DNA of 64,000 nt from Nocardia cyriacigeorgica GUH-2 (GCF_000284035.1 NC_016887.1:5580001-5644000), one strand, 5' to 3'. Positions 27,272 through 34,835 are shown, counted from the stretch's first letter. Notes: generated by a model from the sequence alone, not told the origin. A program made the numbers and translations.

Positions 27272-27904
27272 ATGAATCTCGCTCGGCGCACCATGAACAA
27301 CCCGGCGCTGGCCGCGGTGTACGAGCGGGCGTGGCGGCCTGCGCTGTTCTATCTGGCCAGTGGCCGCACGACCGAGGCGGACCGGCGTTTCGCGGCCGAG
27401 TCGCTGCGGTTGCGTGGTGCGCACCGGGTGCTCGATATCGCCTGTGGGCCCGGTAATTTCACGCGCTATCTGAGTGAGCGGCTGCCCGATGACGGCTATG
27501 CGGTGGGCGTGGATTATTCGCCGCCGATGCTGGCTCGGGCGGTCGCCGACAACTCCGGTCCGCGAGTGGGGTATCTGCGCGGTGATGCCCGGTTCCTGCC
27601 GTTCGCCGACGGATCCTTCGACGCGGTGTGCTGTTTCGGTGCGCTGTATCTGATTCCGGATCCGCTGGCGGCGGCGCGGGAGATGATCCGCGTGCTGGCG
27701 CCGGGCGGCCGGATCGCGATCACCACCAGCCACCGCGAGGATTCGGCCTTCGGCCACGCCACCCGGATCGTCGGCGGCTGGTCCGGGTTGCGGGTGTTCG
27801 ATACCGATACCTTCCCGGCCCTGTTCGCCGAGCACGGGTTGGTCGAGATCGATCAGGAGATCCATCGGCTGCTGCAATACGTCTCGGCGACCCGTCCGGG
27901 CTGA
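27272..27904 (+). CDS. Class I SAM-dependent methyltransferase
   Basis: 210 aa. Motif I VLDIACGPGNFTRYLS, motif II-like VGVDYSPPMLARA, then GDARFLPFADGSFDAVCCFGALYLIPDPLAAAREMIRVLAPGGRI, a Methyltransf_11 type. Substrate probably a small molecule or lipid. Its last 52 bp overlap the convergent 83-aa gene (27853-28104). Confidence 0.87.
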   Translation: MNLARRTMNNPALAAVYERAWRPALFYLASGRTTEADRRFAAESLRLRGAHRVLDIACGPGNFTRYLSERLPDDGYAVGVDYSPPMLARAVADNSGPRVGYLRGDARFLPFADGSFDAVCCFGALYLIPDPLAAAREMIRVLAPGGRIAITTSHREDSAFGHATRIVGGWSGLRVFDTDTFPALFAEHGLVEIDQEIHRLLQYVSATRPG

Positions 27905-28104
27905 GGTCCCGCGTCGCGGGCGAGGTCGGCCATCCGGCGTAGGACGCAGGGACTGAGAGCTAGCTCGAATTCACTTCCGCCGCTGTCGAATACGAAGCCG
28001 ACGTAGTCGTCATCGGCCAGCGGGGCGCGGCGCACCGAGCATTCGTCGCCGATGACGACCCAGGAGCCGATGGTCAAACCGCGTGATGGCGAATGATCGA
28101 ACAC
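27853..28104 (-). CDS. Small unknown protein controlled by direct repeats
   Basis: 83 aa from GTG at 28104 with GGGGGAGG 4-6 nt upstream. Reads MFDHSPSRGLTIGSWVVIG then APLADDDYVGFVFDSGGSEFELALSPCVLRRMADLA; a compact alpha/beta protein by look, not recognised. Two 14-bp direct repeats (28117-28155) lie immediately upstream, next to the GntR gene, suggesting it is a GntR target. The final 17 residues run antisense into the methyltransferase gene. Good ribosome site argues it is real. Confidence 0.6.
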   Translation of the reverse strand: MFDHSPSRGLTIGSWVVIGDECSVRRAPLADDDYVGFVFDSGGSEFELALSPCVLRRMADLARDAGPQPGRVAETYCSSRWIS

Positions 28105-28116
28105 AGCGCCTCCCCC

Positions 28117-28155
28117 AGTGGACTATGCCAGTTCTCGTACGAGTGGACTATGCCA
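28117..28155 (-). promoter_or_regulatory. Direct-repeat operator before the 83-aa gene
   Basis: AGTGGACTATGCCA occurs twice, at 28117 and 28142, 25 bp apart. The second copy extends into a partial palindrome AGTGG...CCACT. The position between the GntR gene end and the small gene's start fits an operator for GntR. Confidence 0.55.
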
Positions 28156-28179
28156 CTCGGTTGCCGGGCTGTCAACGAG

Positions 28180-29112
28180 TTACGCGACCCAGTGGCCTGG
28201 CGGGTGAACCGTCTCAGCGAACGACAGCACCCCGCCCGCGGGGTCATAGCGCACGGTCTGCCGGACCAGTACCGGAGCACCGGGCTCGAGGCCGAGGTGA
28301 ACGCGCTCGTCCTCGGCAACGCTTCGCGCGCAGACGCGTTCATGCACGCGGGCTACGGTCGCGCCGAGCACGGACTGTAGATAGCGATTCGCACCGCCGG
28401 GAATAGGCGACGGTTCCAGTAAACGTGTTGCCGTAGGGGCGAATTCGTGTGGATACCACGTCGTGCGGAGTCGCACATCACCTTCGGAATCGATCACCAC
28501 CCGGCGGACGATTCCGTCCCCCGCCCCGCCGAAGATCTCAGCAACAGTCTCTGGCAGTTCGGTGACTTTCGCCGCGATGACGACTGTGCGGACGCGGCGA
28601 TCACCTGCCTCCGCGCCAGCGGTTTCATCGAGCGGAGTAGAGCTAAGGGGAATCGAACCCCTGACCTCCGTACCGCCCGAGCTCGCCCACCCGGACCAGC
28701 GATCACCGCCCATCGATTCACCCCGGCCGCTCGCGCGCACCCACCCGGACGAGCGATCACCGTGCATCGTTTGATCCCGCTCGCTCTCGCGCACCCACCC
28801 GGACGAACGCTCACCGTGCATAAAGTCGCCCAGGCTGCCCCCGCGCACCCACCCCGGCGCATTGCCGTCCCGCACCGCCGGAGCGCGCCGCGCAACGAAC
28901 GTCCCCGCCCCACGCCGCGATTCCACGATCCCGCTCTGCCGCAACGTATTCAGCGCCTTCGCCGCCGTCGGCCGCGCCACCGACCACCGCACCGCCAGCT
29001 CGCGTTCGGACTCCACTTCGTCGCCCACCCCGAGTTCGCCCCGCTCGATCCGCCCCCGGATGTCCTCGGCGATGCGCAGGTATTTCGGCAGCGGTGCATC
29101 GGTCTCGGACAC
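28180..29112 (-). CDS. GntR-family regulator with UTRA domain and an internal repeat/tRNA-like insert
   Basis: 310 aa, about 65 longer than typical GntR-UTRA proteins. Residues 1-75 are a winged helix (YLRIAEDIRGRIERGELGVGDEVESERELA...VESRRGAGTFVA). Residues about 85-150 are an insert with three 18-residue repeats (each starting GWVR and containing HGERSS/HGDRSS) and a fourth partial ending GTEVRGSIPLSST, the typical read-through of a tRNA T-arm. Residues about 165-310 are the UTRA ligand domain (TVAEIFGGAGDGIVRRVV...RQTVRYDPAGGVLSFAETV). The insert lies at the linker, so the protein may still work. Confidence 0.85.
   Translation of the reverse strand: MSETDAPLPKYLRIAEDIRGRIERGELGVGDEVESERELAVRWSVARPTAAKALNTLRQSGIVESRRGAGTFVARRAPAVRDGNAPGWVRGGSLGDFMHGERSSGWVRESERDQTMHGDRSSGWVRASGRGESMGGDRWSGWASSGGTEVRGSIPLSSTPLDETAGAEAGDRRVRTVVIAAKVTELPETVAEIFGGAGDGIVRRVVIDSEGDVRLRTTWYPHEFAPTATRLLEPSPIPGGANRYLQSVLGATVARVHERVCARSVAEDERVHLGLEPGAPVLVRQTVRYDPAGGVLSFAETVHPPGHWVA
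28638..28662 (-). other. tRNA 3'-end-like fragment inside the GntR gene
   Basis: On the minus strand a perfect T-arm (AGGGG-TTCGATT-CCCCT, 5-bp stem, 7-nt loop) is followed by TAGCTCTA in the place of the 3' acceptor strand and preceded by GGAGGTC. No matching 5' acceptor (AGAGCTA) or D-arm lies at the right distance, so this is a fragment, not a tRNA gene. Such pieces mark integration of mobile DNA at tRNA 3' ends. Confidence 0.6.
28687..28848. repeat. 54-bp tandem repeats in the GntR linker
   Basis: Three imperfect 54-bp units beginning CCACCCGGAC at 28687, 28741 and 28795, with a partial fourth at 28849. In frame with the GntR gene (18 codons each), so copy-number changes would alter linker length without a frameshift. 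Confidence 0.8.
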
Positions 29113-29264
29113 AGCTGGCGAGTGTAACCGTCGTTATCGTGCGCGACATCACAGCCGGGGTCCCGATACCGGGACCGCAAGGCAGCCCACCGCGTATTTC
29201 CGACCGGTAGAGTCCGAATCGACGCGGCGGGGATGTGATGGACCGAGCGGAAGGGGGAGCCCAG

Positions 29265-29654
29265 ATGGCGGTACCGGAAACGGGGCAGAGCCGGGCTCGG
29301 CAGCTGTACGTCGCGGCGGTGGACGGCGGTGCCGCGCCGTTCGAACTCGACGAGGATGTGGCCACGAATCTGGCCGCGGCCTGCGACACCTTGGTCGACG
29401 ATCTGGATCGGGCCAGAGCCGAATCGCACCTGATCACCGAGGTTTCCGGATTTCCCGATCTCCCCACCGGCCACGGACTGGCGCGCGGTTTCGGTAACAA
29501 GGGGCGCGAATATCTCGACACTCTGACCGCGCTCCAAGAGACCGCGCTGCTGTATAAGGCGGCCTATCTGGCGGCGGGCAAACGGTTCGCCGACGCCGAG
29601 GCCGCCAACAAGGCCGCGATCGACCTCGTCGCCGCACATCTGGCGCCGCGGTGA
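29265..29654 (+). CDS. Unknown helical protein of an EspG-linked cassette
   Basis: 129 aa from ATG at 29265 (AAGGGGGAG 6 nt upstream; an ATG at 29235 has none). Mostly alpha-helical: PFELDEDVATNLAAACDTLVDDLDRARAE, then LARGFGNKGREYLDTLTALQETALLYKAAYLAAGKRF. Size and helical hairpin pattern recall small type VII (ESX) substrates, and the next two genes are a WxG-containing protein and an EspG chaperone. Not matched to a named family. It has its own upstream promoter region shared with the divergent GntR gene. Confidence 0.65.
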   Translation: MAVPETGQSRARQLYVAAVDGGAAPFELDEDVATNLAAACDTLVDDLDRARAESHLITEVSGFPDLPTGHGLARGFGNKGREYLDTLTALQETALLYKAAYLAAGKRFADAEAANKAAIDLVAAHLAPR

Positions 29655-29676
29655 TCCATCGAGTGAGGAGCGCACC

Positions 29677-30267
29677 ATGGCAGACGAGGCCGCACCCTCC
29701 GGTGACGTCGATCCACCGTACGCACCGGAGCGCGAGCATTTCATCGGCTACACCCATCAGGAGATCTGGGACCGCGTGCACGAGGTGATGGATCCGGCCG
29801 CGCTGGACCGGACGGCGGCGGTCTGGCGGGCCAATGCCGGCGCGCTGGCCGAGGCGTTCCGGGTATTCGGCGACGCCACCAATCGCGAATTCGCGCGCTG
29901 GTCCGGCCGGACCGCCGACGCCGCCGCGCAGGCCACCCGCGAATTCATCCGGGCCGGCACCGACGCGCACGAGGTATGCGCCGCCGTCGCCGGACTACTC
30001 GAGCTCGACCGCGATGCGGCGCAGACGATTCGGGCTGCGATCCCCCCGCCGCAGCCGTATCGTCCGCTCGACGATCCCGCAGCCGAGGCCGTGCACGGTG
30101 GGCAACGCAGAATGGATCACGACATCGCGGCGGCGGCCGTCACCGCCGACGTCCAGGACCTCATGACACACGTCTACTCCCCCGCCATCCCCGCTTCGGG
30201 AGATCGGGTGCCTCGCTTCGCGGTACCCCGCACCGACTCCACCGGCGGCGGGAGCCTGCCACTGTGA
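29677..30267 (+). CDS. Putative type VII secretion substrate (PPE/WXG100-like)
   Basis: 196 aa. IGYTHQEIWDRVHEVMDPAALDRTAAVWRANAGALAEAF then FARWSGRTADAAAQATREF gives the helix-turn-helix with a Trp-x-Gly turn that defines WXG100/PPE-type hairpins. The C-terminal 60 residues are Pro/Ala-rich and disordered. It overlaps the EspG gene by 4 bp (GTGA), as PE/PPE genes are often linked to espG. Probably the cargo or partner of that EspG. Confidence 0.7.
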   Translation: MADEAAPSGDVDPPYAPEREHFIGYTHQEIWDRVHEVMDPAALDRTAAVWRANAGALAEAFRVFGDATNREFARWSGRTADAAAQATREFIRAGTDAHEVCAAVAGLLELDRDAAQTIRAAIPPPQPYRPLDDPAAEAVHGGQRRMDHDIAAAAVTADVQDLMTHVYSPAIPASGDRVPRFAVPRTDSTGGGSLPL

Positions 30268-30992
30268 AATGGGTACTCACCCCGGACGAATTCAGCTACG
30301 TCTGGCAGAACGAAACCGATCTGGATCGCCGCCCCTATCCGGTCAATATGGCGCCCGCCGCCACCGTGCGCACCGAAACCGATCATCTGAGCCTGCGATT
30401 ACCGCAGCGGTTCGCCAGACAGGCCGATCCTGATCTGGCTGCCGCGCTCATGTTGTGCGCCCGCGCCGACGCCACCACCATCACCGTCTCCGGCGAACGC
30501 ACCGCCGCCGCGGGCGATTGTCCCGAACGCATCCTGGCCTTCGCCGCCGTGGTGCATCAGCACGCCGCGATCCTGGTAGCCGCCACCAGCACGGTCACGG
30601 TGCAGATGAGTCATGCCCGCGCCCTCGGTGAGCTGCTGGTGGAGGTGATCGGCCCGGCGCGACCGGGCCGGGCCGGGACGATGCGCGAACCGCAGGACGC
30701 CGTGCTCGGTGCCACCGACCACGCGGGCAACGGTCAGACCTTCTCCGCCAACGGTGAGCGCGGCGCGGCCCGATTCCGGCGCGCGCTGCGTAAGCCGGTC
30801 GACGGGCGCGGGTTCATCACCGTCACGGTGGAGCCGGACAATCCCATGTCGCCGCCGACCCGTCATCGCACCTGGCTCGATGTCAGCGGGGACGGCCGCT
30901 ATCTGCTCACCACTGCCGACGAGCTCACCCTCACCCCTGTCACCGACGCCGATTTCGCTTGCCAGCTGCTCAAACTCGCCCAGATCCGCTGA
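30264..30992 (+). CDS. espG: EspG-family ESX secretion chaperone
   Basis: 242 aa from GTG at 30264. The start WVLTPDEFSYVWQNETDLDRRPYPV and the central HQHAAILVAATSTVTVQMSHARALGELLVEVIGPARPGRAGTMR region match the EspG domain. EspG binds the tip of PE-PPE heterodimers and delivers them to the ESX translocase. No ESX core component (EccB-E, mycosin) is nearby, so this cassette must use a translocon encoded elsewhere. Confidence 0.85.
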   Translation: MKWVLTPDEFSYVWQNETDLDRRPYPVNMAPAATVRTETDHLSLRLPQRFARQADPDLAAALMLCARADATTITVSGERTAAAGDCPERILAFAAVVHQHAAILVAATSTVTVQMSHARALGELLVEVIGPARPGRAGTMREPQDAVLGATDHAGNGQTFSANGERGAARFRRALRKPVDGRGFITVTVEPDNPMSPPTRHRTWLDVSGDGRYLLTTADELTLTPVTDADFACQLLKLAQIR

Positions 30993-31022
30993 TCCGGCCC
31001 GCGGTTGTGGTAGGCCTGACGA

Positions 31023-31868
31023 ATGGTGAAGCACTGGTCGGTTCCGGTCCGGGAAGCCTTGCAGGCCGACGGCGTGCGCATCGCCGAACTCGACACCTCG
31101 GCGCGTCCGGGTTTCGACGGCGACAAGAAACTCGGTGAGGCGCTGCTCCTGGAACGCGGGCGGGTACTGTCGGAGCTCCAGGAAAAGCTGTACGCCAATG
31201 GCCGGTCCGGTGATTCACGCAGCGTGCTGCTGGTTTTGCAGGGCATGGATACCGCGGGCAAGGGCGGCATCGTTCGTCATGTGATCGGCTCGGTCGACCC
31301 GCAGGGCGTCGACCATGCCGCGTTCGGGGTGCCGACCGAAGAGGAGAAGCGCCACCACTACCTGTGGCGCATCCGCAAGGAGCTGCCGCGGGGCGGCCAG
31401 ATCGGCGTGTTCGACCGTTCGCACTACGAAGACGTGCTGGTGGTGCGGGTGCACAACCTCGTGCCCGCCACCGTCTGGGGCGAGCGCTACGACGAGATCA
31501 ACGCCTTCGAGCGCGAACTCACCGATGAGGGCATCACGCTGGTGAAGGTGGCCATGTTCGTCTCGCTCGAGGAGCAGAAGAAGCGCCTGCGCCAGCGCCT
31601 GGAGCGCCCCGACAAGTACTGGAAGTTCAACCCTTCCGATATCGACGAACGCGCCTTCTGGCCCGCGTACCAGGACGCCTACCAGGCCATCCTCGACCGG
31701 ACCAGCACCGAGCACGCGCCATGGTTCGTGCTGCCGGCCGACCACAAGTGGTACTCGCGCCTGGCCGTCACCGAACTGCTCATCGCGGCGTTGCAGGACC
31801 TGGGCCTCGACTGGCCGCCGCCACACTTCGACGTCGCGGAACAGCTGGCCCGACTCGAACAGGCCTGA
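31023..31868 (+). CDS. ppk2: Polyphosphate kinase 2
   Basis: 281 aa. Walker A in LQGMDTAGKGGIVRHVIG, lid/Walker B in VFDRSHYEDVL, and the PPK2 block VDHAAFGVPTEEEKRHHYLWRI are present, ending with WYSRLAVTELLIAAL. Class I PPK2 enzymes transfer phosphate from polyphosphate to NDPs, recycling GTP or ATP. Starts 30 bp after espG, so read-through is possible but no functional link is apparent. A 12-bp-arm hairpin lies 16 bp after the stop. Confidence 0.94.
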   Translation: MVKHWSVPVREALQADGVRIAELDTSARPGFDGDKKLGEALLLERGRVLSELQEKLYANGRSGDSRSVLLVLQGMDTAGKGGIVRHVIGSVDPQGVDHAAFGVPTEEEKRHHYLWRIRKELPRGGQIGVFDRSHYEDVLVVRVHNLVPATVWGERYDEINAFERELTDEGITLVKVAMFVSLEEQKKRLRQRLERPDKYWKFNPSDIDERAFWPAYQDAYQAILDRTSTEHAPWFVLPADHKWYSRLAVTELLIAALQDLGLDWPPPHFDVAEQLARLEQA

Positions 31869-31883
31869 CAACCTCCGTCGAGA

Positions 31884-31930
31884 GCTACATGAGCGTGCGG
31901 GCTTCTCGGCGTTTGCCTCGCTCATGTAGC
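31884..31930. terminator. Long-loop inverted repeat downstream of ppk2
   Basis: Perfect 12-bp arms GCTACATGAGCG and CGCTCATGTAGC with a 23-nt intervening sequence. Could form a terminator stem for ppk2; the large loop and arm sequence also suit a protein-binding site. Confidence 0.5.
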
Positions 31931-31950
31931 GCTGAGTGCGGGACGGCGGG

Positions 31951-31970
31951 TCCATACAACCTTGTATGGA
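31951..31970. promoter_or_regulatory. Palindromic operator upstream of the AurF-like gene
   Basis: Perfect palindrome TCCATACAA-CC-TTGTATGGA, 81 bp before the start codon. The 9-bp arms with 2-nt centre resemble TetR-type operators. No regulator gene is adjacent. Confidence 0.55.
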
Positions 31971-32050
31971 AGTGGGGGGAGCGGATACGATTTAGTGGGA
32001 CTCCGGGTCCCAGGTAATTTTTCCCGGACGCTGGAACGAGGGAGACACCG

Positions 32051-33040
32051 ATGACGCTGTCCGCTGTATCGACAGGCAAAACCCCTGAACAGACCTATCG
32101 CGAGGTGCTGCAGGGGCTGTCCGAGGGCTCGGTCAACAAGCACTTCGATCCCTACGTCGACATCGACTGGGACTCCCCCGACTATGGCGTCGACCGCACC
32201 GACCGGCGCTGGATTCTGCCCGAGGCCGACCCGCTGGGCCGCCATCCCTGGTACAAGTCGCTGCCCGTCGAGAAGCAGATCGCGATGGGTATGTGGCGCC
32301 AAGCCGGGATCGCGAAGGTCGGGCTCGACTTCGAGCAGCTGCTGATCCGCGGGCTCATGCAGTATGTGGTGTCGCTGCCCAACGGCGATCCGGAATTCCG
32401 CTTCATCACCCATGAGGCGGCCGAAGAGTGCAACCACACGCTCATGTTCCAGGAGATGATCAATCGCATCGGCGAGGACGTCATCGGCATGGGCTCCATC
32501 GACCGCAAGCTGACGATGGTCATCTGGCCGGCGGTGAAGTACTTCCCCGAGTTCTTCTTCACCATGGTGCTCGGCGGCGAAGAACCCATCGACCATCTGC
32601 AGAAGTCGATTCTGCGCGGCGGCGACCAGATGCACCCGATGGTGCAGCGGGTCATGCAGATTCACGTGGCCGAGGAAGCCCGCCACATCTCCTTCGCACA
32701 CGAATACCTGCGCCGCAACGTCCCCAAGATGCACCCCGCCACCCGCTTCGTACTGTCGCTGCTGTTCCCCACCGCCATGCGCATCATGTGCGAAATGATC
32801 GCCACCCCGCCCAAGGAATTCATCGAAAAGTTCGAGATCCCGCAGTCGGTGGTCAAGGACATGTACTGGCGCAGCGAGGAATCCAGCAACGCCCTGCGCG
32901 ACATCTTCGCCGACGTCCGCGCCCTCGCCGAACAGAGCGGATTGATGAACCCGGTCTCGAAACTGGTGTGGAAGGTGCTGGGCATCGACGGCCGCCCGTC
33001 CCGCTACCGCAGCGAGCCGGTTCGCCGCGCGGCTGCCTGA
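32051..33040 (+). CDS. AurF-like diiron oxygenase
   Basis: 329 aa, preceded by GAGGGAG. The family of p-aminobenzoate N-oxygenase AurF and its mycobacterial relatives. Ferritin-like helices supply metal ligands, e.g. the Glu in FITHEAAEECNHTLMFQEMI and the ExxH in HVAEEARHISFAHEYL. It would use O2 and an external reductant to oxidise an amine or a fatty chain; the substrate cannot be read from context. A palindrome at 31951-31970 suggests an inducible promoter. Confidence 0.88.
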   Translation: MTLSAVSTGKTPEQTYREVLQGLSEGSVNKHFDPYVDIDWDSPDYGVDRTDRRWILPEADPLGRHPWYKSLPVEKQIAMGMWRQAGIAKVGLDFEQLLIRGLMQYVVSLPNGDPEFRFITHEAAEECNHTLMFQEMINRIGEDVIGMGSIDRKLTMVIWPAVKYFPEFFFTMVLGGEEPIDHLQKSILRGGDQMHPMVQRVMQIHVAEEARHISFAHEYLRRNVPKMHPATRFVLSLLFPTAMRIMCEMIATPPKEFIEKFEIPQSVVKDMYWRSEESSNALRDIFADVRALAEQSGLMNPVSKLVWKVLGIDGRPSRYRSEPVRRAAA

Positions 33041-33158
33041 AGTACCAAGCGTTCCACCACGCTGGGGACCGCAGCCGTTCCGCACATCCATCCGCCGGCC
33101 CTCGCAGCTTGATGGCCCGGGCGAACCGGAAATGCGTTCGGACCAATACAAGTCGGAC

Positions 33159-33192
33159 GTCCCGCCGCCGAGATCACTCCCGGCGGCGGGAC
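33159..33192. terminator. Bidirectional terminator between AurF-like gene and 33200 gene
   Basis: Perfect 12-bp arms GTCCCGCCGCCG and CGGCGGCGGGAC with a 10-nt loop. Followed on the plus strand by CTCGCTTT. Lies in the convergent gap 33041-33199. Confidence 0.8.
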
Positions 33193-33199
33193 CTCGCTT

Positions 33200-33610
33200 T
33201 CAGTCGGCGACGAGGCGGGTGCGGGAGTGGGAGTGGGAGTGTTCGCGTTGTCTGCGGATCACGTAGGTGCCCGGGGTGCTGGCGGTGGCGCCGTGTTCGG
33301 GGTGCATGAGGTAGGCGGCGTCGGTGGCCGTGAAGATGCCGAGTGCCAGGCCGGTCGGGTCGACCACCTCGACGGTCCAGCGGCAGGTGCCCAGTTCGGC
33401 GACGAGGACGTGGGGATTTCCGCCTGCGGTTCCGCGTAGCACCTCGATGCCGTCGGGCGGGACCTGGCGCCAGCTCGCGTCGGCGCGCGGTTCGACCGAA
33501 TCGAGCATGGACAGCGGGATGACGATCAGGTCGCCTTGGGCGTACATCCCGTCGATAACCGGGATGCGCACGGAATGGTCGAGTTGTTCGAGAACGAGTG
33601 CGTCGGTCAT
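33200..33610 (-). CDS. Unknown protein, paired with DUF6745 gene
   Basis: 136 aa from ATG at 33610; GAGG lies 8 nt upstream, whereas the GTG at 33619 has none. Beta-rich N-terminal part (DHSVRIPVIDGMYAQGDLIVIPLSML) and VRRQREHSHSHSRTRLVAD at the end, a His/Ser/Arg-rich tail. Not recognised. The start is 10 bp after the DUF6745 stop, so it is the second gene of that operon; such pairs often form a sensor/effector or toxin/immunity-like unit, which is speculation here. Confidence 0.7.
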   Translation of the reverse strand: MTDALVLEQLDHSVRIPVIDGMYAQGDLIVIPLSMLDSVEPRADASWRQVPPDGIEVLRGTAGGNPHVLVAELGTCRWTVEVVDPTGLALGIFTATDAAYLMHPEHGATASTPGTYVIRRQREHSHSHSRTRLVAD

Positions 33611-33620
33611 AGCGTTCACC

Positions 33621-34652
33621 TCAGGTTCGATGCAGGAGTTGGGCGTACTGGGCGCCGGTCAGGCCATAGGTCCAGGCCGCGGCGTCGACGGGATCGGTGA
33701 AGTAGCCGGGGACGGTGAGGCCGTAGCGGCGGCGGGTTCCGTCGCGTTCGACCGAACCGTTCACCGCGACAAGGACCCGCTGGTTGCGGGGTGCGTCGTA
33801 GAGCATCAGTTCGAAACCGTGGTTGCCGGGGTCGGGCGCCGTGGCCATGAGCCGTGTTCCGGCTTCTTCCAAATAGGCGGGCCAACCGAGACTTTCGATC
33901 GCACACCGTCTGACTTCGGCATTGTTTTCGCGGTCGATGGCATCGGCGGTGGGGTCGGTGATCACCCAGGCGGGGACGTGGGTGCCGTGCCAGAAATACA
34001 GTTCCCAGCCGTCGCCGTAGCGGACCGCCGGACCGTCGGCGCGATGCAGCCCCACCTCTCCGAAGTCGCCGGCCGGCTCGGTCGCGAGCAGCTGCGGGCG
34101 TTCGGTGACCACGCAGTGGTGCTCACCCGGCCACCACGGCCCGCAGGCTGCCGCGACGATGGCCCACAGTTCCCACAGCCGAGCCGCCTTATCGTCCACG
34201 GCCGCAGGGAAATCCGACCATGCCGAACCCCAGCAGGTTTCCATCCGGTACCGCCCGCTCAACAGTGGGCGATCAGCCGCACCGAGGATGCGCTGCGTGA
34301 CGGCGGTCCAGGTGCGCGCCAGCTGCCAGGTGACCAGCGGCTCGAACATCCGGCAGGCCCGTTGCCCGTCGAGCGAGCGATCGACGTGGAGTGACGACAG
34401 TGCCCGGGCGACCGGATTCTTGTTCAATGGAAGTTCGGCCGCCAGAGCACCGCGCCCGCCGGGCTCACCTGTCGTCAGCGCGATGAACGGCGATGACGCC
34501 CAGCGGAAACGAGGTGGGCTCAACCCAACCAGTTCATAGATTTCAGAGATGGCCGCTTCGGCGGCCGAACGATCGGCTGGTTCGGTGCACAGCAACCGGC
34601 CGAGCCATTTATTGCGGATGTTCGCAGCTTCCCGCTGCCCGAGAACACTCAC
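33621..34652 (-). CDS. DUF6745-like protein of unknown function
   Basis: 343 aa. The tract GLHRADGPAVRYGDGWELYFWHGTHVPAWVI is the hallmark I associate with DUF6745 (leucine-zipper-like or toxin-associated repeats HxDGPA). N-terminal half is helical (IRNKWLGRLLCTEPADRSAAEAAI). Function unknown. It heads a two-gene minus-strand operon. The 183 bp upstream hold a hairpin (34718-34762) and the aqdC remnant, marking the edge of the lower-GC patch. Confidence 0.7.
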   Translation of the reverse strand: MSVLGQREAANIRNKWLGRLLCTEPADRSAAEAAISEIYELVGLSPPRFRWASSPFIALTTGEPGGRGALAAELPLNKNPVARALSSLHVDRSLDGQRACRMFEPLVTWQLARTWTAVTQRILGAADRPLLSGRYRMETCWGSAWSDFPAAVDDKAARLWELWAIVAAACGPWWPGEHHCVVTERPQLLATEPAGDFGEVGLHRADGPAVRYGDGWELYFWHGTHVPAWVITDPTADAIDRENNAEVRRCAIESLGWPAYLEEAGTRLMATAPDPGNHGFELMLYDAPRNQRVLVAVNGSVERDGTRRRYGLTVPGYFTDPVDAAAWTYGLTGAQYAQLLHRT

Positions 34653-34717
34653 CGGATAGCGGTGGTGTCGTCCTTTCCGAAGATCATGCGATCAACAGTG
34701 ACAGATCGGTGGAAGAT

Positions 34718-34762
34718 CGGCAAGCACCCGGCGCACCTCAGACGCGAGGCCGGTGCTTGCCG
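34718..34762 (-). terminator. Hairpin downstream of HEAT gene and aqdC remnant
   Basis: Perfect 11-bp arms CGGCAAGCACC and GGTGCTTGCCG, 23-nt loop that can fold further. Sits just past the remnant stop codon on the minus strand. Confidence 0.6.
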
Positions 34763-34772
34763 GCCTCCAGCT

Positions 34773-34835
34773 TCACACGCGAACCGATCCGAGCAGGTCG
34801 AACAGTTCACCTGCCACGTGCTCGGGCAGTTCCAG
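34773..34835 (-). pseudogene. Remnant of an aqdC-like gene (3' end only)
   Basis: On the minus strand this 63-bp segment reads LELPEHVAGELFDLLGSVRV-stop; the AqdC protein encoded at 49314-50129 ends LELPEHVAGELFDLLGSTVRS. The first 17 residues are identical, with five mostly silent base changes and one missing codon, so it derives from a diverged homologue rather than a recent copy. It begins directly after the HEAT gene's stop codon and has no start or upstream catalytic part. Confidence 0.8.

Noticed and set aside
25898..27877. 659-codon minus-strand frame
   Set aside because: Antisense to the saccharopine-dehydrogenase-like and methyltransferase genes, no motifs.
28638..28713. A complete tRNA gene overlapping the GntR gene
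   Set aside because: Only the T-arm and 3' acceptor-like part are present; there is no pairing 5' acceptor, D-arm or anticodon arm at the right distance.
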